Notes: generated by a model not told the origin, from the letters alone. A DNA stretch of 64,000 nucleotides from Janthinobacterium violaceinigrum (GCF_009208555.1 NZ_WFLI01000010.1:62001-126000); one strand, 5' to 3'. Counted from the stretch's first letter, positions 36,701-43,690 are shown. Made by a program: numbers and translations.

Positions 36701-37067
36701 GGCATCGGGCCAGGCGTCGAACAACTATGCGCTGAACTATGTTGACGGCGTGTTGAAAGTCAAGCCGACGGAAGCGTTGCAAAGCGCTGTCGCGAGCGTG
36801 ATTGCGGCTGTCGCCGTGGCGCCGTCGCAAGGCAATATGGTGCAGGCCGACATGATCGCCAGTGGCGAGGCAGCGCCAGGCAAGTCCTCCGTTACGCAGG
36901 AGGCGCCGCGCGAGGCAGAGCAGGGCGCCGCAGGCAGCGCACCGGTGGTGCAGCTGGCGGGCAATGTGGTCGGCAATGTCTTGCCGGGCCTGCGCCTGAG
37001 CGTGGTCGATAGCGGGCTGCGCTTGCCGGCCGAGGCTGCTGGCGGCCCGCGCCAGGACAGCCAGTAA
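27723..37067 (+). CDS. Giant filamentous haemagglutinin-like adhesin (TpsA)
   Basis: A 3114-residue exoprotein, partner of the TpsB upstream. The extended signal peptide (MNRIYRSIWNQATGAYAAVSE, cleavage near residue 60) precedes the TPS secretion domain with NPNGVLFG at 142-149. GLUG-type repeats fall near residues 590-820 and 1015-1115. From residue 1177 to about 2900 come some 20 YDG modules (NKVYDG variants, each about 85-90 residues). The C-terminus is short and acidic without a toxin domain, so it is an adhesin rather than a CdiA-type effector. The ATG at 27723 is set by the ESPR motif; an in-frame 41-codon extension runs through the intergenic repeat. Confidence 0.92.
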   Translation: MNRIYRSIWNQATGAYAAVSENVKSAGKRSMPGSSGGGAHFALTSMAAALMLGYGSLALAGPAGGTVVAGQASINGTPGNTVIQQGSQNAVINWASFNIGKGESVQFQQPNSNAVALNRVLGNDGTTILGNLSANGKVFIVNPNGVLFGHGASVNTAGLVASTLDISNADFMAGKYQFAGNGTGKVLNQGSISAPGGYVALLGANVSNEGTIQARLGSVALAAGRAITLDVAGDGLLNVAVDRGAVGALVNNGGLIQADGGSVVLTAQAAGDLLKTVVNNTGVIEAHSIDTRGGTIKLLGDMQSGTVNAAGTLDASAPEGGNGGFIDTSAAHVKIDDGLKVTTASAKGLSGTWLIDPTDFNIAVSGGDMTGTFLSNSLKSGNVQIQSVSGGSGTQGNINVNDNINWTANKLTLTAQNNININKAMRGAGTASLALEYGQSGVAAGNLSTYNVKAEVDLPSGNNFSTKLGSNGSVTVYQVINSLGAFNSTSGNDVQGMQGNLSGNYVLGSNIDASATGSWDIGKGFVPIGSAVTPFTGKFDGLGHELYGLTINRPEMPVGMFGNIGTAGSVRNLSLSNVNISGSQAVFSASYTDIGALAGRNNGTIENVASSGAVHGSGYINMGALVGTNAGTLSNSRAAGTVVAGAYGAAGGLVGVNAAGGLIKGSSSAVATTSANYFAGGLAVFNRGTISDSYATGAISVGSAGGSYGGGLAAINDATGVVTNSYATGNVTGVSGLGGLLGRIESGGTVDNSYATGNVTGTGNNIGGLVGLSYGPIRNSYATGNVTANSTVGGVVGYNLSTMTNVYYSGKLTAGGASVGMIVGDNNGGTVTNAYFDKSLNGAIAAIGVTGNAATSNALGLTSAQMLQGSNFAGFNFTSTAGAAGNNWVIVSGDGSINGASAGTRPMLASEWSNTINSTHQLQLMAMNKAASYTLGSSFSAASTAANGNDVWGGTGFIPVGTAGSAFTGSLDGTGHIISSLNIAKAGASNVGLFGAIGSGGVVANIGLSGGSVAGGTNVGALAGSNAGTISGSFATSGVTSTSTGGGLVGSNTGTVVNSYASGAVSGGGTVGGLVGSNGGSIATSYANGSVSGVSSVGGLAGANAGSVTGSYWDTQSSSQGTSAGGTAMTTAQMKNLSNYTGAGWELAQMWVVYDGQSAPFLRSFMKQIAVRVSYDSKVYDGVAYGGGSNSVTYSNTVAGASLLGTPVYAGNATGAVNAGTYGVSASGLYSSGGQSGYAISYIDGGLVITPKSVTLSGAAVTGKVYDGTTTASISGTLNGVLAGDLANVSSAVSGTYASKNAGSNIAVTTNATLGGSAGGNYALVPVVGLTGNIGKATISGVTGIVAGNKTYDGSAAASLNTAGATFAGMVGGDSLTVSGASGSFADKNAGNGKAVSISGIVLGGLDAGNYNLTGTTASSAADISKANITGVAGIVAGNKVYDGSAAASLNTAGATFAGMVGGDSLTVSGASGSFVDKNAANGKTVNVSGMSLGGTDADNYNLLSSTTSTTANISKATIASVGGIVAGNKTYDGTAAASLNTAGATFAGMLGGDSLTVSGASGSFADKNAGNGKAVSISGIVLGGLDAGNYNLTGTTASSTADISKATISGVAGIVAGNKVYDGSAAASLNTAGATFTGMVGGDSLTVSGASGSFADKNAGNGKTVNVSGITLGGTDAGNYNLTSSTASSSANISKANINGVTGIVAENKVYDGNATASLNTAGAAFAGMVAGDSLSVSGASGSFADKNAGNGKVVSISGIALGGTDAGNYNLTGTTASSSADIGKATIASVSGLVAGNKVYDGNMTASLNTAGAAFSGMVAGDNLTVSNAVGTFSDKNAGNGKVVNVSGIVLGGTDAGNYNLASDTAASSANISAKALTLTGLSGGNKVYDGTANASLTGGTLNGLVNAETLAFIVQGASYSDKNAGTGKTITVGGVTLNDGTGLASNYTLSAPASLTGDITKATISGISGLTALDKVYNGNLNVSLSPSLAVINGKIAGDDVQLFSANGAFTDKNVGSNKTVNITNIALSGSDLGNYNFINNTASATASIRPKAVTLSGVTAGNKVYDGTTAAVLSGGTLSGMVAGETLGFSGGVGTFSDKNAGTGKLVTISGTVLQDGTGLASNYTFTSPGNVSANIGKASISSVTNVGVNNKTYDGLADATLTGVATFNGKIGNDSLTLSGSGAFGDKNAGNGKTVNVSGITLGGADAGNYTLASTTSSSVADITPKALTVTGQVAGNKVYDGNAVAQLTGGSLSGLVGDETLGIGGQTAAFSDKNAGSAKAVTVSGTTLLDGSGSASNYTVSNPTGLTASITPKALTVVGQVAGNKVYDGNAVAQLIGGSLAGLVGDETLAIGGQTAAFSDKNAGSAKAVTVSGTTLLDGSGSASNYTVSNPTGLTASITPKALTVVGQVAGNKVYDGNAVAQLISGSLSGLVGDETLAIGGQTAAFSDKNAGSAKAVTVSGTTLLDGTGAASNYTVSNPTGLTASITPKALTVTGQVAGNKVYDGNAVALLTGGSLSGLVGDETLAIGGQTAAFNDKNAGSAKAVTVSGTTLLDGSGSASNYTVSNPTGLTASITPKALTVTGQVAGNKVYDGNAVAQLTGGSLAGLVGGETLAIGGQTAAFSDKNAGSAKAVTVSGTTLFDGSGSASNYTVSNPTGLTASITPKALTVTGQVAGNKVYDGNAVAQLIGGSLSGLVGDETLAIGGQTAAFSDKNAGSAKAVTVSGTTLFDGSGSASNYTVSNPMGLTASITPASISAIAGIVAANKVYDGSTAASLNLAGASFNGMVAGDALSLASGPVVGTFGDKNAAAGKTVTISGLGLGGADAGNYVLASNLASTTADITPATLTVSASALNKVYDATTNAVVTLRDNRIGNDQLSIASNGASFGDKNAGLGKTVTVAGIRLSGADAGNYVVNSTASSTATIAQAALTVKVDNAEKDQGRANPDFSAVYSGLLGGDTLAAEVSGKLVFSTPATTASAAGNYLVSASGQASNNYALNYVDGVLKVKPTEALQSAVASVIAAVAVAPSQGNMVQADMIASGEAAPGKSSVTQEAPREAEQGAAGSAPVVQLAGNVVGNVLPGLRLSVVDSGLRLPAEAAGGPRQDSQ
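31725..33344 (+). repeat. Six tandem 270-bp repeats in tpsA
   Basis: Successive units begin with a conserved AGCAAGGCCA or GGCAAGGCCA near 31725, 31995, 32265, 32535, 32805 and 33075 (the first step may be 267 bp). Each encodes a 90-residue YDG module. The units are clearly homologous but diverged, unlike the 264-bp set further on. Confidence 0.75.
34417..36000 (+). repeat. Six near-identical tandem 264-bp repeats in tpsA
   Basis: Units begin with CCCTGACGGT at 34417, 34681, 34945, 35209, 35473 and 35737, exactly 264 bp apart, each encoding an 88-residue module with GQVAGNKVYDGNAVA. Differences are a few bases per unit (for example Thr or Val before GQVAG, Thr, Ile or Ser near residue 20). 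This implies recent duplication or homogenisation and potential copy-number change. Confidence 0.88.
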
Positions 37068-37097
37068 GGCACGCTGCGTCTCCCAGCGGGGACGGGG

Positions 37098-37132
37098 AAA
37101 TGCCGCTTCGTGTTTCGAAGCGGCATTTTTTT
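37098..37132 (+). terminator. Terminator after tpsA
   Basis: AATGCCGCTTCG (37099-37110) pairs with CGAAGCGGCATT around TGTTT and is followed by a run of Ts: a classic intrinsic terminator 30 bp after the adhesin stop. Confidence 0.88.
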
Positions 37133-37220
37133 ATGCCGCCGCGCCGTTGCAACACTCATATAATTGCTGCACCATCCTGTTTTCCTTCAGAAGCGCAGCG
37201 CTGAACAGAAAGTACATCGC

Positions 37221-38063
37221 ATGACATCCAATTTCATCGGCGTGGCCGGCCTGCCGCGCGCCGGCTCTACCTTGCTGTGCCAACTGCTGGCGCAGCATCC
37301 CGACCTGCATTGCGAAGGCAATAGTTCCCCCCTGTGCAATGCCTTGCTGGGCATGCGGCGCATGGTCAGCGACGATGCCTTCTTCCTGTCGCAACTCGAT
37401 ACGACATTCGAGACCAGCTACGGCCACCTGAAGACGGCCATGCAGGGTTTCTTGCGCGGCTGGTATCGGGACTGCGACAAGCAGGGCGTGGTCGACAAGA
37501 ACCGCGCCTGGCTGCACTGTGTGGAAATGCTGCTGCAACTGGCGCCGGAAGCGAAAATCATCGTCTGCGTGCGCGAACTGGGGCAAGTTTACGGCTCCAT
37601 CGAGGCGCAGCACCAGCGCACCATCCTGCTCGACTTCGTCGATCACCTGGCCGACTTCGACCGCCTTGGGCGGGCGGACATGCTGTTTGCCAAGGATCGC
37701 ACCATCGGTGCCCCCTTGAGTTCGCTGCAGGCCGTGCTGGACCTGCCCATCGAGGTACAGCAGAAACTGTATTTCGTGCGCTTCGAAGACTTGATGGCGC
37801 GGCCCGTGGAATGCATGTCGCACCTGTACGCATGGCTGGGGCTGGCACCATTCCAGATCGACCCGCAGGCGCTGGCAGTGGGCATCCAGGAAAGCGACAG
37901 CCACTACCGCATGAAATACACGCACCGCCAGCAAGCCACCATCAGTGCGCCCAAGCAGCATGCGATTCCACCGCGCATCCAGGCGCAAATCGAAAGCGCG
38001 TATGGCTGGTTTTATGAGCTGTATTACCCGGAAATAGTGCAATCGGCGCCGAAACCGGCCTGA
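37221..38063 (+). CDS. Sulfotransferase family protein
   Basis: A 280-residue PAPS-dependent sulfotransferase. The 5'-phosphosulfate-binding loop is GLPRAGSTLLCQLL near residue 8, and the 3'-phosphate-binding region is IIVCVRELGQVYGSI near residue 115, with FVRFEDLMARPVECM further on. The family transfers sulfate from PAPS to hydroxyl or amino groups of sugars, proteins or small molecules. The ATG at 37221 is preferred because the P-loop then starts at a normal distance; a TTG at 37164 is the only earlier in-frame choice. It has no signal peptide and is therefore cytoplasmic. It follows the adhesin gene but lies beyond its terminator. Confidence 0.83.
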   Translation: MTSNFIGVAGLPRAGSTLLCQLLAQHPDLHCEGNSSPLCNALLGMRRMVSDDAFFLSQLDTTFETSYGHLKTAMQGFLRGWYRDCDKQGVVDKNRAWLHCVEMLLQLAPEAKIIVCVRELGQVYGSIEAQHQRTILLDFVDHLADFDRLGRADMLFAKDRTIGAPLSSLQAVLDLPIEVQQKLYFVRFEDLMARPVECMSHLYAWLGLAPFQIDPQALAVGIQESDSHYRMKYTHRQQATISAPKQHAIPPRIQAQIESAYGWFYELYYPEIVQSAPKPA

Positions 38064-38067
38064 TTCT

Positions 38068-38101
38068 GGCGCGGCAGTGCTAATACCACTTGCCGCGCCA
38101 T
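38068..38101. repeat. Inverted repeat after the sulfotransferase gene
   Basis: TGGCGCGGCA pairs with TGCCGCGCCA around a short AT-containing loop. No T-run follows, so termination would be factor-dependent. The remaining gap to 38352 is AT-rich and shows no gene. Confidence 0.45.
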
Positions 38102-38352
38102 CGCTTGCGCGGTATTGCCGGTAGCGCTCGCGGAATCTTCCTTTTTTTCCCTCCCCATTCTTCGCCTGTCACGGCGTGGCAAGACCGCCTGAAGTCACTG
38201 GTATTGTAAATAACAGCGTTATGCAAAACCACTTGACTACCAATTTTTAGCGTCGCATTCTCTGTGCAGAAAGCCGACGCTTCGCTGTGCTTTCTTTACG
38301 TACAACATAAAAAGCTACTTCGATAGTTTTCGTATAACGTTCAGGAGACATT

Positions 38353-39810
38353 GTGAAGACACGGCAAATTAGCCGGCTGGCCTCGCCTTTGATGGCTGGC
38401 CTGCTGGGCAGCGCGCTGCTCGCTTGCGGCGGCAATTCCACCACCGAACCCCCATCGACCCTGCTGGCCGTCACGGCCGCCAGCGACAGTTGCGCGGCCT
38501 GGAGCGCCAGCGCCGTCTACACGGCAGGGCAGTGCGCCGTCTATGACGGCAAGGTGTACCGGGCCAAATGGTGGGTGCAGGGCACGGCGCCGAACAACGA
38601 CCAGTGGGGACCGTGGAGCCTCGATACCACCACACCCACCCCGACGCCAACGCCGACACCCACTCCAACACCGACGCCGACGCCGACGCCCACTCCAACG
38701 CCGACACCGACGCCAGGCGTCCCCACCAGGGCCCAGGCCGAGGCCAACGAGGCGGCGCTGACGAACAACGATTTCTTCCGCAAGGTCAAGGCGTCGATCC
38801 GCACCCTGGGCAATGCGGCCGTCGAGGCCGTGCAGCCTGGCCTGGCCAGCAATCCCCTCAACGTCAAGCGCGTCGAGCGCCTGCTGCCGGCGGCGAAGTG
38901 GGATTACTATTTTGCCGCGCGCGACGCCAGCTACACCTACCAGCGCTTCCTGCAGGCCGTGGCCAAGTTCCCCGCCGTGTGCGACGACTACAGCGACGGG
39001 CGCAATGCGGACGCCATCTGCCGCCACAGCCTGGCCACCATGTTTGCCCACTTCGGGCAGGAAACGGGCGACCACAACGCGAGCAGCCCGCTGCCGCAAT
39101 GGCGCCAGGGCTTGAAGTATTTGCGCGAGCTGGGCTGCGACGAAACGGGCGCCGGCTGCGGCTACAACGTCGAGTGCGCCGACCCCGTCTTCAACAAGGT
39201 CTGGACCTGCGGCACGAATGCCGACGGCAGCTTCAAGAAATACTTTGGCCGCGGCGCCAAGCAGCTGTCGTACAACTACAACTACGGCCCCTTCTCGCAA
39301 GCCATGCATGACGGCGACCAGTCCGTACTGCTGAAAAACCCGGACCTGGTGGCCTCGACCTGGCTGAACCTGGCCTCGGCCACGTTCTTCTTTGTCTATC
39401 CGCAACCGCCGAAGCCGTCGATGCTGCACGTGCTCGACGGCACGTGGGTGCCGAACGCGGCCGATACGGCGGCCGGCGCGGGCAATAACTTTGCCACCAC
39501 CATCATGATCATCAATGCCGAATGCGGGCAGGGCACGGAAAAGCAGGCCGCGCAAAACCGCATCGATTACTACAAGCAATTTGCCACGGACATGGGCTGG
39601 AATTATTCCGGCGAACAATTGTCGTGCGCCAATATGCAGCGTTTCACCCCGGCCAGTTCCGCTTCCTACAACATCTATTGGGAAAAGAACTGGAGCGCCG
39701 GTGGCGACAACCAATGCCAGCTGGTCAGCTATCAAACCCCGTACAGCGCCTTGCAGGCGGGGAACTACGTGAAATGCGTGGAAGCCAACTGGAATGTGAA
39801 GTTGCAGTAG
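38353..39810 (+). CDS. GH19 chitinase, lipoprotein with chitin-binding domain
   Basis: A 485-residue glycoside hydrolase family 19 chitinase. It starts with a lipoprotein signal whose lipobox is LLAC (Gly at +2, consistent with the outer membrane). Next come a CBM5/12 module (AWSASAVYTAGQCAVYDGKVYRAKWW, in two pieces, near residues 49-75), a Thr-Pro linker (94-121) and the GH19 domain, with the general-acid glutamate E237 in AHFGQETGDH and GRGAKQLSYNYNYG. GTG is the start, with AGGAG 7 bases upstream. It hydrolyses chitin or related beta-1,4-linked GlcNAc polymers, probably at the cell surface. The GH18 gene that follows has the same N-terminal plan. Confidence 0.93.
   Translation: MKTRQISRLASPLMAGLLGSALLACGGNSTTEPPSTLLAVTAASDSCAAWSASAVYTAGQCAVYDGKVYRAKWWVQGTAPNNDQWGPWSLDTTTPTPTPTPTPTPTPTPTPTPTPTPTPTPGVPTRAQAEANEAALTNNDFFRKVKASIRTLGNAAVEAVQPGLASNPLNVKRVERLLPAAKWDYYFAARDASYTYQRFLQAVAKFPAVCDDYSDGRNADAICRHSLATMFAHFGQETGDHNASSPLPQWRQGLKYLRELGCDETGAGCGYNVECADPVFNKVWTCGTNADGSFKKYFGRGAKQLSYNYNYGPFSQAMHDGDQSVLLKNPDLVASTWLNLASATFFFVYPQPPKPSMLHVLDGTWVPNAADTAAGAGNNFATTIMIINAECGQGTEKQAAQNRIDYYKQFATDMGWNYSGEQLSCANMQRFTPASSASYNIYWEKNWSAGGDNQCQLVSYQTPYSALQAGNYVKCVEANWNVKLQ
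38632..38715 (+). repeat. Hexanucleotide tract coding the Pro-Thr linker (GH19 gene)
   Basis: 28 codons of alternating Thr and Pro built from CCGACG, CCGACA and CCAACG-type units. A low-complexity linker and potential slippage site. Confidence 0.85.
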
Positions 39811-39923
39811 CAGTAAAGCAGCAAATGCCAGCCAGGGATAACAGTTGACAAGAGCCCCACGAGGGGCCTGCAACAAGCTCGCAATGTACTAGCTGTACAA
39901 ACCATAATGGAGACAGACACCAC

Positions 39924-42302
39924 ATGAAATCGAATGCATTATTGATGGCCCTGCTTAGCGGCGTGCTCGTCGCTTGCGGCGGGGGCCAGGATGGCACCAC
40001 CGCCACGCCGAACAGCCTGCACGCCACCGTCGACGCTTGCGCCGTCTGGGATGCCGCCACCGTCTACACGGGCGGCCAGTGCGTGACTTACCAGGGCGTC
40101 ACCTACAAGGCCAAGTGGTGGACGCAGGGCAATGTCCCCAGCGCCAACGACCAGTGGGGACCTTGGGCCGTGACGGATACGCCGACCCCGACCCCGACAC
40201 CAACGCCGACACCAACGCCGACACCAACGCCGACGCCGACGCCGACGCCAACACCAACGCCGACCCCGACACCGACCCCAACGCCGACCCCGACCCCGAC
40301 CCCGACACCAACGCCGACGCCGACGCCCACGGCTTGCCGTCCCGACGGCTTGATCTCGGCCGTGCCGAATGTGCCTTATTGCAAGGTGTACGACGCGAAT
40401 GGCCGCGAAGTGCTGGGCAATGGCTTGAACCGGCGCATCGTCGGCTATTTCGCCAGCTGGCGCACGGGCGTCGATGGCAGTCCCACGTATCTGGTGAATA
40501 ACCTGCCGTGGGACAAGATCACCCACCTGAACTATGCGTTCGCCACCGTCGATGCAGCCACGTCGAAGATCGCCATCGGCAGCGGCGCGGCCAATCCCGA
40601 CACGGGCCTCACGTGGCCGAACGTGCCGGCCGCCGCCATGGACCCGTCCTTGCCGTACAAGGGCCACTTCAACCTGCTGTCGCAATACAAGAAGAAGTAT
40701 CCGGGCGTGAAACTGATGATTTCCGTGGGCGGCTGGGCCGGCAGCGGCGGCTTCTACACGGCCACGACGAATGCGGACGGCAGCGTGAACACGGCCGGCA
40801 TCAATACCCTGGCCGATTCCATGGTGGCGTTCGTGCGCCAATACAACTTCTTCGATGGCGTCGATGTCGATTACGAACATCCGACCACCAACAATGAAGC
40901 GGGCAATCCGAACGACTTCGCCGTCTCGAAACCGCGCCTGGCGGGCCTGATGACGAGCTACAACGTGCTGCTGAAAGTGCTGCGCCAGAAGCTCGACGAA
41001 GCCGCCGTGCAGGACAACAAGTATTACCTGCTGACCATCGCCGGTTCCGCCTCGGGCTGGGTCTTGCGCGGCGAGGAAAACATGTCGGGATTGAAATATC
41101 TCGATTACGCCAGCCTGATGTCGTATGACTTGCACGGCGCGTGGAACCAGTACGTGGGACCGAACGCGGCGCTGTTTGACGACGGCAACGACGGTGAATT
41201 GCGTGCCGGTAATGCCTACCAGTTCCAGAACATCGGTTACCTGAACACGGACTGGGCCTACCGCTACTACCGTGGCGCCATGCAGGCGGGGCGCATCAAT
41301 ATCGGCGTGCCGTTCTATACGCGGGGCTGGAAGGATGTGACGGGCGGCACCAACGGCCTGTGGGGTACGACGCCGTTGATCAGCTCCACGGTCACGTGCG
41401 CCGGCACCAAGACGTGCGGCACGGGCGCCACCGGCATCGACAACGTGTGGTTCGACCTGGACTCGCAGGGCAAACCGACGCCCGGCGGCGGCAACCCCAT
41501 CTGGCATGCGCTGAACTTGCAGAACGGTATCGTGCCGAGCTACCTGGACGCGTATAAAGTCACGGACAAGGCGCTGGTGGGTACCTATGTGCCGTACTAC
41601 AGCAGCACCATGGTGGCGCCGTGGCTGTGGAATGCGACCAAAAAAGTGTTCATTTCCACGGAAACCACGCAATCGATCGCGGCCAAGGCCCAGTACATCG
41701 TCAACAACAACATTGGCGGCGTGATGATCTGGGAAATGGCGGGCGACTATGCCTGGGATGCCACGCGCAATGGCGGCAAGGGCGAGTATTTCATGGGCAC
41801 CACCCTGACGGACGTGCTGTACCAGGCCTTCCGCACGGCTGGCGTGTATGGCAACAAGCGCGCCGAAATCGCCATGCCGGGCACGGCGGCCAACGTCAGC
41901 ATCACCCTTGGTGGCTGGAAGCTGGGCGATAACAACTTCCCCATCAACCCGGTGATGACGGTGAAGAACAACACGACGACCACCTTGCCGGGCGGCACCG
42001 TGGTGGAATTCGACTATCCCGTTTCCGCGCCATCGGACATGAGCGACCAGTCGGGCTTCGGTTTGACGGTGATCAATGCCGGCTACACGGGGCCGAACAA
42101 TATCGGCGGCTTCACGAAGAACTACAACCGGGCCCGCTTTGCGATTCCGGCCTGGCAATCGCTGGCGCCGGGCGGCTCCGTGGCGCTGACCTTGAACTAT
42201 CGTTTGCCGATCTCGGGACCGGCCAACTACACGGTCACCGTGGGCGGCACCAAGTATGCGCTGACGCAGGAGTATCCGGAATTGCCGGTGGCGCTGCCGT
42301 AA
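39924..42302 (+). CDS. GH18 chitinase, lipoprotein with chitin-binding domains
   Basis: A 792-residue glycoside hydrolase family 18 chitinase. A lipoprotein signal with lipobox LVAC leads to a CBM5/12 module (residues about 36-78), a 51-residue Thr-Pro linker (86-136) and the GH18 barrel. The barrel shows LMISVGGWAGS and the catalytic DGVDVDYEHP, with the acid glutamate at E318, then SLMSYDLHG and GVMIWEMAGDY. The last 170 or so residues resemble the ChiC-type C-terminal chitin-binding domain of bacterial chitinases. GGAG precedes the ATG. It lies 113 bp after the GH19 gene and ends at a strong terminator; the two enzymes would act together on chitin. Confidence 0.94.
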   Translation: MKSNALLMALLSGVLVACGGGQDGTTATPNSLHATVDACAVWDAATVYTGGQCVTYQGVTYKAKWWTQGNVPSANDQWGPWAVTDTPTPTPTPTPTPTPTPTPTPTPTPTPTPTPTPTPTPTPTPTPTPTPTPTPTACRPDGLISAVPNVPYCKVYDANGREVLGNGLNRRIVGYFASWRTGVDGSPTYLVNNLPWDKITHLNYAFATVDAATSKIAIGSGAANPDTGLTWPNVPAAAMDPSLPYKGHFNLLSQYKKKYPGVKLMISVGGWAGSGGFYTATTNADGSVNTAGINTLADSMVAFVRQYNFFDGVDVDYEHPTTNNEAGNPNDFAVSKPRLAGLMTSYNVLLKVLRQKLDEAAVQDNKYYLLTIAGSASGWVLRGEENMSGLKYLDYASLMSYDLHGAWNQYVGPNAALFDDGNDGELRAGNAYQFQNIGYLNTDWAYRYYRGAMQAGRINIGVPFYTRGWKDVTGGTNGLWGTTPLISSTVTCAGTKTCGTGATGIDNVWFDLDSQGKPTPGGGNPIWHALNLQNGIVPSYLDAYKVTDKALVGTYVPYYSSTMVAPWLWNATKKVFISTETTQSIAAKAQYIVNNNIGGVMIWEMAGDYAWDATRNGGKGEYFMGTTLTDVLYQAFRTAGVYGNKRAEIAMPGTAANVSITLGGWKLGDNNFPINPVMTVKNNTTTTLPGGTVVEFDYPVSAPSDMSDQSGFGLTVINAGYTGPNNIGGFTKNYNRARFAIPAWQSLAPGGSVALTLNYRLPISGPANYTVTVGGTKYALTQEYPELPVALP
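40179..40331 (+). repeat. Hexanucleotide tract coding the Pro-Thr linker (GH18 gene)
   Basis: 153 bases of CCGACC, CCGACA, CCAACG and CCGACG units giving 51 alternating Thr/Pro codons, almost twice as long as in the GH19 gene. The tract is open in other frames as well, which creates false reading frames. Confidence 0.88.
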
Positions 42303-42322
42303 GGTTGCTGATGTCGTAAAGT

Positions 42323-42357
42323 AAAAAGGGCGGAACCGCGGTTCCGCCCTTTTTTTG
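42323..42357. terminator. Terminator after the GH18 gene
   Basis: AAAAGGGCGGAACC pairs with GGTTCCGCCCTTTT around 2 bases and is followed by Ts. The A-rich left arm also gives a U-run on the minus strand, so it may serve the convergent lamB gene too. Confidence 0.88.
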
Positions 42358-42372
42358 ACCCTGATGCAAGTA

Positions 42373-42403
42373 CCGGGGTCGGACACTCAGGGTCCGACCC
42401 CGG
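42373..42403. repeat. Dispersed palindrome, family B, copy 1
   Basis: CCGGGGTCGGAC and GTCCGACCCCGG form a near-perfect palindrome around a short loop. The same arms occur at 45351-45377. Located between convergent genes. Confidence 0.7.
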
Positions 42404-42421
42404 CATGCTTCTGGGTTCAGC

Positions 42422-43690
42422 TTAGAACCACGTCTCCACCTGGAAACCGTAGGACGTGCCGCTGGTATTGTTGTTGTAGATCGGGCCGCCGTTGTTCGAC
42501 GCGTTGACCGAGGCGGTGGCCGCATCGTTCCATTTGCCGTAGGTGACAAAGGCGCGCAGTTCAGGACGCGACCACAGGCCAGGACCGGCCGAGATCGTCG
42601 GCGCGATGGTCAGCTTGGTCAGGCGCTTGGCCGGCAGGCCGCCCGCTTGCGTCACGCGGTCCGTGCCCAGTTCGCCCACCAGCTTGAAGTTGTTGGTGAA
42701 TGCGTACACAGGGCGCACGCCGACCGAGGTCCAGGTCGAGGAACCGTTGGCGTTCGACTCGTCTTTTTGCCACAGGGCGACGAATTCCATGCCGAAGTTG
42801 GCCATGGGCTGGATCGCCATGTCATTGAAGATGCGCGTGCGCTTGACGTCCGAACCGAAATTGGTGTCGCCCGACGCGCCGAACTGCGCGCCCTTGCCCG
42901 TGCCGGGACCGACGCCGTACTGCACGCCGAAGGTATTGCCGCCGCCGAAGACTTTGGCTTGACGGTGGAAGGCCGACAGCTGCCAGCCGTTGTGTTTCTT
43001 GCCGTATAAGTCGTTGTCCTTGCCTTCGCCGATGATGTAGGTGGCGGCCAGGTCCAGGGTGCCGTTTTCATTGACGGGAATCTCGCCGTAGATGAAGTTC
43101 TGGCGCACGGCGGACTTGGTGCTGACGACGCCGGTCGGCGACACGGTGTTGATGTCGTTGTCCTTGAAGAAGGCATACGAGAATTTACCAGGGCCGGCAG
43201 GAATGCGGTCCAGACCGGCACCCGTGCCGTTCATATTGATGTATTGCAAGTCCAGCATGTGGATGTCAGGACGGTAGTAGAAACGTTTACCGATCCAGGC
43301 CGTGCCGCCGTTCAGGAAATCGAGTCCCTGCGCTTCGACGTAGGCCTTGACGATGCCCAGCTTGTTGTCGCCGAAATCCGAGTTTGGCGCGTAAGCGTTG
43401 ACCCAGATGGTGGCCAGGTAGTTCACGCCGCCGGAATTGGCGATGGACTTGGTGTAGCCGAATTCCGTGTAGGCGTCGCACTCATTGCCCAGACGGTATT
43501 TCATGGTATTGCCGCCCAGGCCGAAGCAGCCTTGCGAACCGCCGTCGCCCGACGTATTGCTGCCGGCGCCAGCGCGCAGGTAGCCGTGGAAGCCTTCGGC
43601 ATCGGATGGGTACATGGGGTCGGCCATGGCGGAAGCGCTGGCGATGGCCAGCAGCAGGACAGGCAAGGTTTTCAATGCAGTGCGATTCAT
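42422..43690 (-). CDS. lamB: Maltoporin LamB-family carbohydrate porin
   Basis: A 422-residue outer-membrane sugar porin. A signal peptide (ending ASAMA-D near residue 24) precedes FHGYLRAGAG, GGSQGCFGLGG and YRLGNECDAYTEFGY, all LamB landmarks, and the protein ends SGTSYGFQVETWF with the terminal Phe. Such 18-strand barrels admit maltodextrins and other oligosaccharides. The ATG at 43690 is set by GGAG 7 bases upstream. The gene is divergent from the polyol ABC operon and shares its operator-rich promoter region, so co-regulation is likely. The actual sugar may therefore be a polyol or a glycoside rather than maltose. Confidence 0.9.
   Translation of the reverse strand: MNRTALKTLPVLLLAIASASAMADPMYPSDAEGFHGYLRAGAGSNTSGDGGSQGCFGLGGNTMKYRLGNECDAYTEFGYTKSIANSGGVNYLATIWVNAYAPNSDFGDNKLGIVKAYVEAQGLDFLNGGTAWIGKRFYYRPDIHMLDLQYINMNGTGAGLDRIPAGPGKFSYAFFKDNDINTVSPTGVVSTKSAVRQNFIYGEIPVNENGTLDLAATYIIGEGKDNDLYGKKHNGWQLSAFHRQAKVFGGGNTFGVQYGVGPGTGKGAQFGASGDTNFGSDVKRTRIFNDMAIQPMANFGMEFVALWQKDESNANGSSTWTSVGVRPVYAFTNNFKLVGELGTDRVTQAGGLPAKRLTKLTIAPTISAGPGLWSRPELRAFVTYGKWNDAATASVNASNNGGPIYNNNTSGTSYGFQVETWF

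Noticed and set aside
27723..37067. CdiA-type contact-dependent toxin
   Set aside because: No C-terminal toxin domain or pretoxin VENN motif is visible, and no small immunity gene follows; the next gene is a sulfotransferase.
38632..40331. Short tandem repeats as possible CRISPR or origin iterons
   Set aside because: They are Thr-Pro codon tracts inside chitinase linkers, in frame and without spacers.
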